This document shows, piece after piece, positions 17,964 to 27,664 of a DNA stretch of 64,000 bases. Origin of the DNA: UBA3700 sp963592135. GTDB taxonomy: Bacteria; Bacillota; Clostridia; Christensenellales; UBA3700. Made by a program: the position numbers and the translations under genes. The notes beneath the pieces are model-generated. The model was not told the origin of the DNA, ran no database searches, and worked only from the letters and a program-made list of their open reading frames with translations. The stretch covers positions 1 through 64,000 of the forward strand of contig CAVAVP010000013.1 in NCBI GenBank assembly GCA_963592135.1, given 5' to 3'. Each line of letters starts with the position of its first letter. The first letter of the stretch is position 1.

Positions 17964-18749
17964 TTAAATTTTACTTTTTTCAAATAAAGTTGAATTTGTC
18001 TCGTCAGCCCAAGGATATTGTGACATATATTCTCCATGATATGCTTTAACAGCAGCAGAAACTCCATCTAAAAATTCAAAATAATCACACGTAATCTTAG
18101 TTTTATCTATCGCAAATTGATTCCATTCATTTATAAGAACATCCTCACACTTATATTCTTTTAGCGTATCTATTAAAGCTTTTTTCGTTACAGTATAATA
18201 ATTTTTGTCATCCTGCTCGAAAATAACTGCCATTATTTCATTTCTATTAGAGCCGGCTCCCTTTCTATCCACAAGATAAGCAAATAATTCTTTAGCCTTT
18301 TGTCTTTTAAAATGCACAATTTGACCATCTATAAATACCTCAAAATTACCAAAACATCTTATAACGACCCTGCTTGAAGCTTGAGCTGTTATTTTTGCAT
18401 TTCTTAAGTTTTCAATTGCATGTTGTATTTTATCTATGGTAATTGGCTTTAATAAATAATCTGAAGCACCTAATTTGAATGCATCGATACCATATTCATC
18501 GAAACCTGTTGAAAATACTATATCTGTTTTCGAGTTTGTATCTTTTATTTTTTTTGCTAAATCAACGCCACTCATACCCGTCATATTTATATCTAAAAAT
18601 GCTATATCTATAGGATTACTCTTTACATAATCTAATGCTTGAAATGGCGAATTATATGACACAATTTCTGCATCAACAAAGACTTGTTTTAAACATTTTG
18701 TTAAATTTCTTAATGCCAAAGTTTCATCATCTACTGCTAGTATTCTCAT
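17964..18749 (-). CDS. Response regulator with winged-helix output domain
   Basis: The N-terminal receiver domain has the acidic pair D7-D8, phosphoacceptor D53 in FLDINMTG, S80-T81 and K101 in YLLKPI. After residue 130 a winged-helix domain of the SARP/OmpR type begins, with VIRCFGNFEVFIDG and HFKRQKAKELFAYL, followed by a short bacterial transcriptional activation-like tail. It is not a LytTR output, though the partner kinase is LytS-like. It lies three bases after the kinase gene and has an AAGGGG ribosome site. It probably regulates transcription in response to that kinase; targets are unknown. Confidence 0.88.
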   Translation of the reverse strand: MRILAVDDETLALRNLTKCLKQVFVDAEIVSYNSPFQALDYVKSNPIDIAFLDINMTGMSGVDLAKKIKDTNSKTDIVFSTGFDEYGIDAFKLGASDYLLKPITIDKIQHAIENLRNAKITAQASSRVVIRCFGNFEVFIDGQIVHFKRQKAKELFAYLVDRKGAGSNRNEIMAVIFEQDDKNYYTVTKKALIDTLKEYKCEDVLINEWNQFAIDKTKITCDYFEFLDGVSAAVKAYHGEYMSQYPWADETNSTLFEKSKI

Positions 18750-18752
18750 TTA

Positions 18753-20096
18753 TTATTCCCCTTTATTTATAGGCACATCTCTATTGTATAAGGTTATAGT
18801 TATTTTAGTACCCTGACCAATTATTGATTCTATATCAAACTTTCCATGACAAATGTGCTCAACTCGAGATTTTACGGATGCAACACCTATATGCACTTCA
18901 CCTTTTTCTAATTTGTTTTTATACTCTTCATAATCGAAGCCACATCCTTCATCTTCTACAATTATTGTGATTACCTCATCTTTTTCTGATGTAGAAATCT
19001 TAACAGTTCCTTTTTCTTTTTTTGCTAGTATTCCATGCTTAATTGCGTTTTCAACTAATGGCTGAATTGTAAGAGGTGGAATTTTAAAATCTACAGTCTT
19101 TATATCATATTCAACATTTATTCTATCTTCAAATCTCATTTGTTCAATCCAAACATAAGAAGCGGTATGTTTTAATTCTTCTTCAAAATCTATTGGAGCT
19201 TCAGAGGCAATACTTTTCATATTGTATCTTAAATATTTTGAGAAAGAATCTATTGCCTTTTTTGCTTTTTCCGGATCTTCATCTACTAAATAATATATTG
19301 AATTTAAAGTATTATATAGAAAATGTGGTTGAATCTGAGAAACCATTATTTTAGCCTTGTGTTGATTTAACTCTATTTGATTTTTCGCTTCAATTTTAGA
19401 CAATTCAGAAACACTTGTAACTAAGCCAAATGCATAATAAACAAGCGAAATTGCAATAATATAATATACTGTTACTATTGTAATATTTGGCAATACGCAT
19501 AGCCCAAACATAGATTTTAGTGTTTCTATTTTATCTATCTCTGCTGCATTCACTGCCGGTTGTAACCATTTATTTATATATAGTTCGATAGGCTCTTTAA
19601 ATGCTACATAGTTTATATCCATATATGAAAAATCTGTTATCACATAAACGTTTAAAAATGCACTTACAATCATTTCTATAACAGCCATTATATAAATTGC
19701 CGTTAAAATTTTAAAATCTATGTATCTTCCCGCTACAACCATAGGTATGGAAAACAACAACCAAAGTTTAAATCCCGAAAATAAATTCAAGCAAAAAACC
19801 GATATCATCAAAACCACTAATAAAACATACTTCAACCAAGATTTTTTGCCATTATACATTTTATATAAAAGTATTGATATTCCTAATAAAACCTCATTGA
19901 TTACTAAAACCAATATAGCGTATGTTATATCTCCACTAAACACTCCGAATAAAAACAAAGCCAATACTACTAAATACAAAATAGCAAATGCCAATAAAGT
20001 ATTTGCTATGATTCTATTTCCTTCCGGTTCTTTTTCTTCAACTAGTTTTATAGCAAGTGCATGACTAAACAAAGGCTTCTTGGTTAGATTTTTCAT
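18753..20096 (-). CDS. LytS-type sensor histidine kinase
   Basis: The first 230 residues hold about six to seven hydrophobic segments and no obvious periplasmic sensor domain. The catalytic part is the His_kinase family: QPHFLYNTLNSI with the phosphorylated His near residue 258, the N box PLVENAIKHGI, and nucleotide-binding motifs DEGCGFD and GVASVKSRVE. It should autophosphorylate and pass phosphate to the response regulator encoded three bases downstream. The lipoprotein gene four bases upstream may supply an extracytoplasmic sensing partner. Confidence 0.9.
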   Translation of the reverse strand: MKNLTKKPLFSHALAIKLVEEKEPEGNRIIANTLLAFAILYLVVLALFLFGVFSGDITYAILVLVINEVLLGISILLYKMYNGKKSWLKYVLLVVLMISVFCLNLFSGFKLWLLFSIPMVVAGRYIDFKILTAIYIMAVIEMIVSAFLNVYVITDFSYMDINYVAFKEPIELYINKWLQPAVNAAEIDKIETLKSMFGLCVLPNITIVTVYYIIAISLVYYAFGLVTSVSELSKIEAKNQIELNQHKAKIMVSQIQPHFLYNTLNSIYYLVDEDPEKAKKAIDSFSKYLRYNMKSIASEAPIDFEEELKHTASYVWIEQMRFEDRINVEYDIKTVDFKIPPLTIQPLVENAIKHGILAKKEKGTVKISTSEKDEVITIIVEDEGCGFDYEEYKNKLEKGEVHIGVASVKSRVEHICHGKFDIESIIGQGTKITITLYNRDVPINKGE

Positions 20097-20099
20097 AAA

Positions 20100-20597
20100 T
20101 TATTGTGCCTTTTTTATTAAATTTTCTAAGAATGTCGTAAATTCAGGTGTTGCTATTCCCCTATATTTAGTATCATCTATACTCATGTCTACTCTATCTT
20201 CATCAGAAAACCATTGTGAATCTTTTGTAAAGATGTTTGTCCCTATATAATTATAGTCAACATAAACATAATATGTTTTAGCCTTTTTTAAGAATTTCTT
20301 TTTAAGCGTAATTTTTAATGTATATTTATAATATTCTTGTTCTTTTGTTGTATTTAAAATTTTCTTATCTAATTCTCCAACATTATCAAAAAGTTTTTTA
20401 GCCTCTTCTATTTCTGTATTTGATAGATTATATGTCAAAGTATTCGCTTCATTCCATTCTCTATAATAATAAGTAATTGATTCGATTTCTCTTTTTGGCT
20501 GATTAATAGTATTTGTTTTTTTAGAAGAGCAGCCTACAAAAACAAATACACTTAAAATTACAAATAGAGTTAATATAATTAAAACTTTCTTTTTCAT
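20100..20597 (-). CDS. Small lipoprotein, first gene of two-component operon
   Basis: The 165-residue product has a signal sequence ending FVFVGCSS, a good lipobox. The mature part contains YYYREWNEANTLTYNLSN and several Tyr/Lys-rich strands. I do not recognise the family. It is likely anchored on the outer face of the membrane. Placed four bases before the histidine kinase gene, it may modulate that sensor, which is inference. The -10 box lies only six bases before the ATG, so the mRNA seems leaderless. Confidence 0.8.
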   Translation of the reverse strand: MKKKVLIILTLFVILSVFVFVGCSSKKTNTINQPKREIESITYYYREWNEANTLTYNLSNTEIEEAKKLFDNVGELDKKILNTTKEQEYYKYTLKITLKKKFLKKAKTYYVYVDYNYIGTNIFTKDSQWFSDEDRVDMSIDDTKYRGIATPEFTTFLENLIKKAQ

Positions 20598-20603
20598 AAT
20601 TTT

Positions 20604-20633
20604 ATTATAAACCTTGTATTATTTTAATGTCAA
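20604..20633 (-). promoter_or_regulatory. Leaderless-type promoter, lipoprotein-kinase operon
   Basis: On the minus strand TTGACA (20628-20633), an 18-base spacer and TATAAT (20604-20609) are followed by only AAAATT before the ATG. A start site seven bases after the -10 box would fall on the start codon. No Shine-Dalgarno sequence is present. Confidence 0.7.
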
Positions 20634-20647
20634 TATGATGTATTTTG

Positions 20648-20676
20648 TTGTAAACATGTGCAATTTATTTTAAAAT
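20648..20676 (+). promoter_or_regulatory. Leaderless-type promoter of ybaK
   Basis: TTGTAA (20648-20653), a 17-base spacer and TAAAAT (20671-20676) precede the ATG at 20683 by six bases. There is no ribosome-binding sequence. Confidence 0.6.
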
Positions 20677-20682
20677 AAGCAT

Positions 20683-21156
20683 ATGGAAAAGACTAATGTA
20701 ATGAGAAAATTAGATAGTTTAAAAATCACTCACAAGGAATATGAATTCCAAGTTGGAGAAATTACACTAACTGGAGTTGAAGTTGCAAACATTTTAAACT
20801 TAAATGTTGATCAAGTTTTTAAAACATTAGTAACAATAGGCAAATCAAATAATCACTATGTATTTATGATTCCTGTAAATAAAGAGTTAGATTTAAAAAA
20901 GGCAGCTCTTGCTGTTAAGGAAAAATCCATCGAAATGATTAAATCAAAAGATTTACTTAATCTTACAGGGTATATTCATGGAGGTTGCTCTCCTATTGGC
21001 ATGAAAAAATTTTTTAAAACTACAATACATCATACTGCACATCTATATGATTCAATCATATTTAGTGCTGGAAAAACAGGTTATCAAGTTGAACTTTCTT
21101 TTAATGATTTAAAAAAAGTTATTAGAATTGAAGAAGCAGATCTTGTAAAGGATTAA
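20683..21156 (+). CDS. ybaK: Cys-tRNA(Pro) deacylase, YbaK/EbsC family
   Basis: The 157-residue protein matches YbaK. It has VFKTLVTIGKSN early, then GYIHGGCSPIGMKK, the family signature, and ends with the DL motif of the fold. YbaK hydrolyses Cys-tRNA(Pro) mischarged by prolyl-tRNA synthetase, acting in trans. It is followed after one base by the AEC transporter gene, with which it is probably cotranscribed. Confidence 0.92.
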   Translation: MEKTNVMRKLDSLKITHKEYEFQVGEITLTGVEVANILNLNVDQVFKTLVTIGKSNNHYVFMIPVNKELDLKKAALAVKEKSIEMIKSKDLLNLTGYIHGGCSPIGMKKFFKTTIHHTAHLYDSIIFSAGKTGYQVELSFNDLKKVIRIEEADLVKD

Positions 21157-21157
21157 A

Positions 21158-22117
21158 ATGGATAATTTTTTAATTACACTTGGAACCGTACTACTAATGT
21201 TTGCATATGCACTTCCAGGGTTTTTAGTTGTAAAAACAAAACTAATAAGTGAAAACTCTATTTCAGCTTTTGCTGTAATTTTAATGTATGTTTGCCAACC
21301 TTGTTTGACTATCTATTCTTTTGATCAAGCAGACTTTACACCTGATTTACTTATAAAAATGTTAATATTCTTTGCCATCGTATTTGTGGCAATGATTATT
21401 TTTCTTGTTTTCTTTTACTTTATATTTAAAATCAAATTCGACAATATAATGTATAGACTTTATATTATATGTACTTGTTTTGGAAACGTTGCATTTTTTG
21501 GAAACCCTTTAATGGAAGCAATACTTCCCGACAATAATAACATTTATATATTCTCGACAATGTTCTTTATTGCGATGAACATTCTAGGCTGGACTATAGG
21601 CTGTTATCTTATTACCCAAGATAAAAAGCATATATCCCCTAAAAAAATATTTTTAAATCCTGCAGTTCTATCTTTAATTGTAGCTGTTCCTTTATTTTTA
21701 TGTAAAGTACACCTTGTTGACATAGGGGGCGTAGGCTCAACTCTTGGTAGTAAAATCAGTTCATATGTAACACTACTTGCAAAGATGACTACTCCTATTT
21801 GTATGCTTATCATGGGAATGAGATTAGCAACAATAGATTTTAAATCAATGTTTACTAACCTTAACCACTATCCTATTATTTTCATAAAACATGTGATTTT
21901 CCCATTTTCCGTACTTTTAATTGTTTATTTCTTACCAATAGAAAGTTATATAAAACAAATTTTATTTATTTTAGCAGCATGCCCTTGTGCGGTTATAGTT
22001 CAAACTTTTGCTGAAATGTTAAATCAAGGACAAAAAGAATCTGTTCAGATGGTACTACTTAGCACTATGATTTCGGTAATAACTCTCCCACTTTTAATGC
22101 TTATTCCTTTATTTTAA
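21158..22117 (+). CDS. AEC family transporter
   Basis: This 319-residue membrane protein has about ten hydrophobic segments in the auxin-efflux-carrier layout. The characteristic MYVCQPCLTIYSF and CFGNVAFFGNPLMEA are both present, together with late ACPCAVIVQTFAEML. Bacterial members move dicarboxylates such as malate or malonate, or other organic acids. The substrate is not known here. The start overlaps no ribosome site and follows ybaK by one base, so coupling is likely. Its stop codon overlaps that of the convergent MATE gene. Confidence 0.9.
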   Translation: MDNFLITLGTVLLMFAYALPGFLVVKTKLISENSISAFAVILMYVCQPCLTIYSFDQADFTPDLLIKMLIFFAIVFVAMIIFLVFFYFIFKIKFDNIMYRLYIICTCFGNVAFFGNPLMEAILPDNNNIYIFSTMFFIAMNILGWTIGCYLITQDKKHISPKKIFLNPAVLSLIVAVPLFLCKVHLVDIGGVGSTLGSKISSYVTLLAKMTTPICMLIMGMRLATIDFKSMFTNLNHYPIIFIKHVIFPFSVLLIVYFLPIESYIKQILFILAACPCAVIVQTFAEMLNQGQKESVQMVLLSTMISVITLPLLMLIPLF

Positions 22118-23457
22118 CCTACTATTAAATTAGAATACTTTTTCCACTTTCCGCTATAGAAACACCCAACAGCAACAAGCATACCAAGTATCCATCCAAC
22201 AGGCCATGACCACCAAACGCCATTAACACCAATAAATCTTGTAAATACAAATACACACGCAACTCTAACAAACAAATCGGTAAATGTAGATAGCATAAAA
22301 TGCTTCATGTCTCCAGAACCCCTAAGCGCCCCATCTGCAACGATTTTCGCTGATACAACAAAGTAAAACGGACTTATAACTCTAAGCATTGTAACACCCG
22401 TATTTAAAGCATCCGCCGAAGCATTTACATCTAGGAACAATCCTACCGTATATTTTCCAAAGAACATAAATGCTATAAATAATGGCACTGCAACAATCCA
22501 TGCAAGCATTTGCCCCCAATTAAATCCGCCTTTTATTCTATCCAAATTCTTAGCACCTATATTTTGTGCAACATATGCAGATACACCATTAGCAACTGCA
22601 AAAAATGCTGATGTTACAATATTTATTAATTTTATTGCGGCTGTATATCCTGCAATTATTGAATCTCCATAATTATTAACCACACCTTGAATTGCAATAT
22701 TACCAATAGATACGGATAGTTGTTGTAAAATACTTGGAATAGCAACAATTAGTAATTTTTTCAATATAACTTTAGAAAATTTTTCATATTTTTCACTTTC
22801 TAATTTTTTTAATTTTAGATATAAAAACGCAATTGCAAGTAAACAACTTAATCCTTGGCATATAAATGTTGCCCAGGCAACACCTTTAACACCCATATTA
22901 AATACACTTACAAATAAAATATCTATTAAAATATTAGAAACAGATGATATGGCCAAAAATATAAATGGTGTTTTTGAATCCCCCATCGCAGAAAATACAC
23001 CCGTACATATGTTGTAGAAAAATACAAATGGCATTCCCGCTGTATATATGTATAAATAATCTAACGAATCTTGGAAAATAGTATCTGGAGTATTTATTAA
23101 ACGAAGCATTGGAATTAAACAAGAAAATCCTAGTCCCATTAAAACCAAACATAGTACCGCGAAAGATACAAATGATGTGGAAATTGAAGTTTTTAATGCC
23201 TTATAATCTTTAGCTCCAAAAAACTGAGAAGCTATAACCGAACAGGCAACATTACTGCCTACCGCAAATGCTGTATAAATTAAAGTTATTTCAGATGCAT
23301 TGCCAACAGCAGCTAGCGCAAGTTCACCTATAAAACGCCCAGCAACAACACTATCTGCTAAATTATATAATTGTTGAAAAACTACACTACCTAAAAGAGG
23401 TATTGTATATGCCCATAAAGCCTTTCGAATATTACCTTCAACTAAACTTTTATTCAT
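22114..23457 (-). CDS. MATE family efflux transporter
   Basis: The protein has twelve predicted hydrophobic segments in two related halves, with GSVVFQQLYNLADSVVAGRF near the N-terminus, the usual first-helix signature. It should export drugs or metabolites using a sodium or proton gradient. The ATG at 23457 (MNKSLVEG) is preferred over the upstream TTG at 23463, since the -10 box TATAAT ends eight bases before the ATG and no Shine-Dalgarno exists. It shares its stop region with the convergent AEC gene (TTAA). Confidence 0.92.
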   Translation of the reverse strand: MNKSLVEGNIRKALWAYTIPLLGSVVFQQLYNLADSVVAGRFIGELALAAVGNASEITLIYTAFAVGSNVACSVIASQFFGAKDYKALKTSISTSFVSFAVLCLVLMGLGFSCLIPMLRLINTPDTIFQDSLDYLYIYTAGMPFVFFYNICTGVFSAMGDSKTPFIFLAISSVSNILIDILFVSVFNMGVKGVAWATFICQGLSCLLAIAFLYLKLKKLESEKYEKFSKVILKKLLIVAIPSILQQLSVSIGNIAIQGVVNNYGDSIIAGYTAAIKLINIVTSAFFAVANGVSAYVAQNIGAKNLDRIKGGFNWGQMLAWIVAVPLFIAFMFFGKYTVGLFLDVNASADALNTGVTMLRVISPFYFVVSAKIVADGALRGSGDMKHFMLSTFTDLFVRVACVFVFTRFIGVNGVWWSWPVGWILGMLVAVGCFYSGKWKKYSNLIVG

Positions 23458-23465
23458 CGGCAAAA

Positions 23466-23495
23466 ATTATAGGACTAAAATTTTAAATTTTGCAA
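23466..23495 (-). promoter_or_regulatory. Leaderless-type promoter of the MATE gene
   Basis: TTGCAA (23490-23495), an 18-base spacer and TATAAT (23466-23471) lie on the minus strand. The ATG follows eight bases after the -10 box. Confidence 0.55.
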
Positions 23496-23525
23496 CCAAA
23501 TTAAATATTGTTTTATATAAACAAT

Positions 23526-24539
23526 CTATGTGGATATAGATTTTTCTATATATTCACTTGCATATTGATAATTTGAAATGGTTGTTGAATAATCATCATA
23601 ATAAAAATAAGTTTTATAGTCATTTGCCGATTTTACATTGGAAATAATGCCATAAGCTTTTGGAGAAAACCACTCGTCATATGAAAAGAACTCTTTAAAT
23701 CTTCCATTATCCCATATTTGAATAGTTTCTGTAACTTCAGTGTATTTTGCGTTCGAATCTCCAGTGCCTGACACTAGTTCTAAAAGCGAGGTCCCTAGCG
23801 TTTTTTCTTTTGTACAGTCTAGTTTAACTTCTATCTCATAGTAGCCCTCAATACTATTATATTCCACGGAAGCTTCTTTTATAGTGTCTAAATCCCACAC
23901 AAATGAACAATAAAATTCAGATTCATCTAAAGATTCACTAAAATATTTTGGAATTTCTAGAGATTTTTCACTGTTTTCAAAATAAAGTTTATTCCAATTA
24001 ACACCAAACTTTACTGTATCTTCAATCTTTTCATAATTTAATTCCTTGGCTTTTTGGTCAAACCCGCGACATAAATCTAAATTTTAATATAATCTATATG
24101 CATAGTTTGTGGTTTCAGCAGCCGCTGCCTTTACTATACCATTAACTCCACCGTCTGGAACATAAAAATAATCCGTATTAAAATACTCATTTCCATTTTT
24201 AACAAAGTATCTAACTCCACCTGTATCCATACCTAATACCTCAGTCTCATTAGTTACTTTCCAAGCAACTTTGGAATCATTTTTTAAATTTAAGTAAGCA
24301 AGTTTATGTAAATTAATAACAAATTGTTTAATTTCAGTTTCATCACTAGATGAAGGCATAATTATATCCTCAAGTTTAGAGCCGCTCGGTCTTATAGAAT
24401 TATTCATTTGAGCAGTATAGTCTTTTTCATCTATTTTTAATTTTGAGCAAGCGGTCACAAATAAAATTTCGAAAATAATCACGAAACTTATCATTGAAAA
24501 TTTAAGAAAGTTTGTACATATTTTTTTACAATTTTTCAT
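23526..24539 (-). pseudogene. Lipoprotein gene split by an in-frame stop
   Basis: From the ATG at 24539 (AAGGG seven bases before) a signal sequence ends FVTACSKL, a lipobox. The frame reads to a TAA at 24084-24086 after TNYAYRLY. The same frame continues without any start codon as NLDLCRGFDQKAKEL and runs to a stop at 23526. The two parts have the same composition and together would make a protein of about 337 residues. A nonsense mutation in a once longer lipoprotein is the best explanation. Readthrough or a sequencing error is possible. The family is not recognised. The first part alone could still make a secreted 150-residue lipoprotein. Confidence 0.6.
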
Positions 24540-24601
24540 AACCATGCCCTTCACACTAGTAAAATACAGCATAAACAGAAAAATATAGTCAACATGTGTG
24601 C

Positions 24602-24631
24602 TTGTGTAATTTCCTTTACGTATGGTAATAT
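24602..24631 (+). promoter_or_regulatory. Promoter of the alpha-mannosidase gene
   Basis: TTGTGT (24602-24607), an 18-base spacer and TAATAT (24626-24631) precede a GAGAGG ribosome site and the ATG at 24651. The site settles the start at 24651 rather than at upstream in-frame codons. Confidence 0.5.
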
Positions 24632-24650
24632 TTACATAAGAGAGGTTATT

Positions 24651-27590
24651 ATGGCTTTTGATAAAAAGGTTTTCAAAAAAGGACTACTTGAACCTAATCA
24701 TGTAAAAAACATTATCTCAATTAGGTGCAAATGTCATACTAAAATTGGAAATTTAAAAGCATCGGTTATTAAATCTGACGAACCTATTGCATTTAAAGAT
24801 TTAGATCAATCTAAATTTGTTCCTATTGTTAAATGGCAAAAATGGGCAAATAAATTTGGTTGTGCATGGTTCCATTTCAAGGGAAAAGTTTCAAATAAAG
24901 CAACGGGCAAACATGTTGTTTGTAGACTAAAACTTCAAGGCGAGGGACTTGTATTTAATCAAGATGGGCAAGTTCTTCAAGGTGTAACTCAAGTTTTATC
25001 TAAAGGCGATGTTTTCCACTCTTTAATGGGAAAACAAATTATAGATATTTCTAGAAACTCAACTGGAGATGAAGAAATAGACTTTTTTATTGATGCTGGA
25101 TTTAATGGAAAACTTCGTTTTGAACATTTGGTTGCAAGATTAAGAAGATTTGATATTTGTATTGAGCATGATGATATTATTCAATATTACTACGATTATA
25201 TAGATTTATTTTTCTTAATGATGAAACTTGACGAAAATAGTGAAAGATACAAACAATTAAGCAAAGTTTTAAAAGAAAGTTTTAAAATCTTTAGAAAAAC
25301 TGGAGCAACTAGTGCTCGCGAATACATAAAGCCATATCAATATAAAGAAGGCGATTATCCAAAAACAAAACTTTATTGCATAGGACATGGTCATATAGAC
25401 CTTGCGTGGCTTTGGCCAATACGTGAAACCAAACGTAAAATTGCAAGGACTTTTGGCAACCAATTACGTAATATAGATATTTACGATGATTATATATTTG
25501 CTGAATCTCAACCTCAAATGTTTAAATGGCTAAAAGAAGGATACCCTGACCTTTATGAAAAGGTAAAAACTCAAGTAAAAAATGGCAGAATAGAACTCCA
25601 AGGTGGAAACTGGGTTGAAGCAGATTGTAATTTAACTGGCGGAGAATCATGGATTAGACAATCCTTATATGGTCAAAGATTTTGGAAAGAAGAATTTGAT
25701 TTTAAATCTAATATGTGCTGGCTCCCAGATGCATTTGGATTCCCCGCTTCACTTCCACAAGTTTTTAGAAAATGTGGTATGAAATATTTTATGACAATTA
25801 AAATTATTTCAAATACAGTAAATCAATTCCCTCATAAAACCTTCTTTTGGGAAGGAATTGATGGTTCTACTATACTTACTCACATGGAGCCACAAGGAGA
25901 CTATAACTCTGGGGCTACACCTTTTGCCATATACAAGTCAGATCAAAGAAATACAGAAAGAGACACCATAGACAAAGCTTTACAAATATTTGGCGATGGC
26001 GACGGCGGCGGCGGTCCTAGCGATGGACATATTGAATTTGTAAAAAGACATAAAGTTTGCCATACAAGCAAGGCTGTTGACTTCTTTAATGACCTTGAAA
26101 AAGAAGATTCTGATGCTATAGTTACACATAAAGGCGAATTATATTATGAAAGGCATCAAGGAACTTACACTTCTCAAGCAAATAGCAAAAAATGGAATAG
26201 AAGAATAGAAGAACAACTTCACAAGTTTGATTGGCTTGCTTCTTTTGCTTATTTACAAGGCATTTCATTTGACAAGAAAAAATACGATGAAATTTGGCAA
26301 GAAGTTTTACTTTATCAATTCCATGACATAATTCCAGGTTCATCAATAAAGAGAGTTTACGATGAATCTATTGCAAGATATAAAGAAATGAGTGAAGAAT
26401 TAAAAGAAATGGAAGATAACCTACTAACTCAACTTTCAAGCAATACTGATACAACAATAATCAACCCTATAGACTTTAAAAGACATGAATATATAAAGGA
26501 AAATAATAAATGGTACGAAGCTATCCTTGACAAGTTCTCTACAGGCAAGTTAAGTCCATTATCCAAAGATAGCTCTAAACTTATAGCTGAAGGAAATATT
26601 ATAGAAAATGATAAAATAAGAATTGCTTTTGGAAAAGATGGCTCTATCTTATCTTTATATGACAAAAACAGTGACAAAGAACTTGTGAAAGATTACTTTA
26701 ATAAGTTTGTAATATATGATGACCCATTTATGTTTTATAATGCATGGGATATTAGGTCAGATTATATGGACCTTAATAAATGGGAGCCTACTTTACAGCA
26801 ATCTACATCTTATATAGATGGACCGCTTGTAATTAGAGAATCTACATATACATACAATAAATCAAAAATTATTCAAAAGGTTATATTATCTTTAAATGAT
26901 TCCATGGTAAAGTTTGACACAACTATTGATTGGCATGAAGATATGAAACTACTTAGAGTAAACTTTGTTCCTACTATTTTTAATGATAACGTTACTTGTA
27001 ATATTCCTTGGGGTAATTTTGATAGATCTACTAGGGAAGACAATTCTGTTGAAAAAGCTCAATTTGAAATTTGTGCTCAAAAATACATACATCTTCAAAA
27101 TAACAATTACGGTTGGGCCTTATTAAATAATTGTAAATATGGCCATCGAGTAAAAAATGGATTTGTTTCTCTTGCACTTCTTCGTGCTCCAAAATTTCCA
27201 GATCCTACCTGCGATAGAGGGTTGCATAAATTTACTTATGCCATATACCCTCATAGTGGTTCATTTGAAGATAGTGATGTTTTAGCAAAAGGCTATATTC
27301 TAAATAATGAAGTTGAAATTTCAAATAAAAATATCGAAATTAAGCCTATTATAGAAACAACTACAAAAAATATAACCATTGAAACAATTAAAGTCGCAGA
27401 AAATAGAGAAGGTATTATAGTACGTGCATATGAAACTACTGGAAATAAAGCAAAGGTAACATTTAATACTTCTTATAATTTCTCTAAGGTTTATGAAACC
27501 GACATGTTGGAAAATATAGAAAATGAAACTAAACTTGAAAATCTAACATTTGATCCTTATGAAATAAAAACTTTATTATTAAAAAAATAA
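24651..27590 (+). CDS. Alpha-mannosidase, glycoside hydrolase family 38
   Basis: The 979-residue protein has the GH38 catalytic domain from about residue 240: HGHIDLAWLWPIRE with the zinc-binding His and Asp, and CWLPDAFGFPASLPQ with the nucleophile Asp near 360. A GGNWVEAD motif and downstream FHDIIPGSS are also family marks. The beta-rich C-terminal domains follow. No signal peptide is present, so it acts in the cytoplasm on imported manno-oligosaccharides or glycans. The gene stands alone between its own promoter and a strong terminator. Confidence 0.95.
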   Translation: MAFDKKVFKKGLLEPNHVKNIISIRCKCHTKIGNLKASVIKSDEPIAFKDLDQSKFVPIVKWQKWANKFGCAWFHFKGKVSNKATGKHVVCRLKLQGEGLVFNQDGQVLQGVTQVLSKGDVFHSLMGKQIIDISRNSTGDEEIDFFIDAGFNGKLRFEHLVARLRRFDICIEHDDIIQYYYDYIDLFFLMMKLDENSERYKQLSKVLKESFKIFRKTGATSAREYIKPYQYKEGDYPKTKLYCIGHGHIDLAWLWPIRETKRKIARTFGNQLRNIDIYDDYIFAESQPQMFKWLKEGYPDLYEKVKTQVKNGRIELQGGNWVEADCNLTGGESWIRQSLYGQRFWKEEFDFKSNMCWLPDAFGFPASLPQVFRKCGMKYFMTIKIISNTVNQFPHKTFFWEGIDGSTILTHMEPQGDYNSGATPFAIYKSDQRNTERDTIDKALQIFGDGDGGGGPSDGHIEFVKRHKVCHTSKAVDFFNDLEKEDSDAIVTHKGELYYERHQGTYTSQANSKKWNRRIEEQLHKFDWLASFAYLQGISFDKKKYDEIWQEVLLYQFHDIIPGSSIKRVYDESIARYKEMSEELKEMEDNLLTQLSSNTDTTIINPIDFKRHEYIKENNKWYEAILDKFSTGKLSPLSKDSSKLIAEGNIIENDKIRIAFGKDGSILSLYDKNSDKELVKDYFNKFVIYDDPFMFYNAWDIRSDYMDLNKWEPTLQQSTSYIDGPLVIRESTYTYNKSKIIQKVILSLNDSMVKFDTTIDWHEDMKLLRVNFVPTIFNDNVTCNIPWGNFDRSTREDNSVEKAQFEICAQKYIHLQNNNYGWALLNNCKYGHRVKNGFVSLALLRAPKFPDPTCDRGLHKFTYAIYPHSGSFEDSDVLAKGYILNNEVEISNKNIEIKPIIETTTKNITIETIKVAENREGIIVRAYETTGNKAKVTFNTSYNFSKVYETDMLENIENETKLENLTFDPYEIKTLLLKK

Positions 27591-27609
27591 AATTAAAAGC
27601 AAAGCCAAA

Positions 27610-27642
27610 AAGAGGCGACTTTTATTTAATAAGTCGCCTCTT
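27610..27642. terminator. Strong bidirectional terminator
   Basis: A perfect twelve-base stem (AAGAGGCGACTT paired with AAGTCGCCTCTT) encloses a nine-base loop and is followed by AATTTTTATTTC on the plus strand. It separates the convergent mannosidase and lysC genes. Its core resembles the terminator at 17383. Confidence 0.85.
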
Positions 27643-27664
27643 AATTTTTATTTCTTACTTAATA

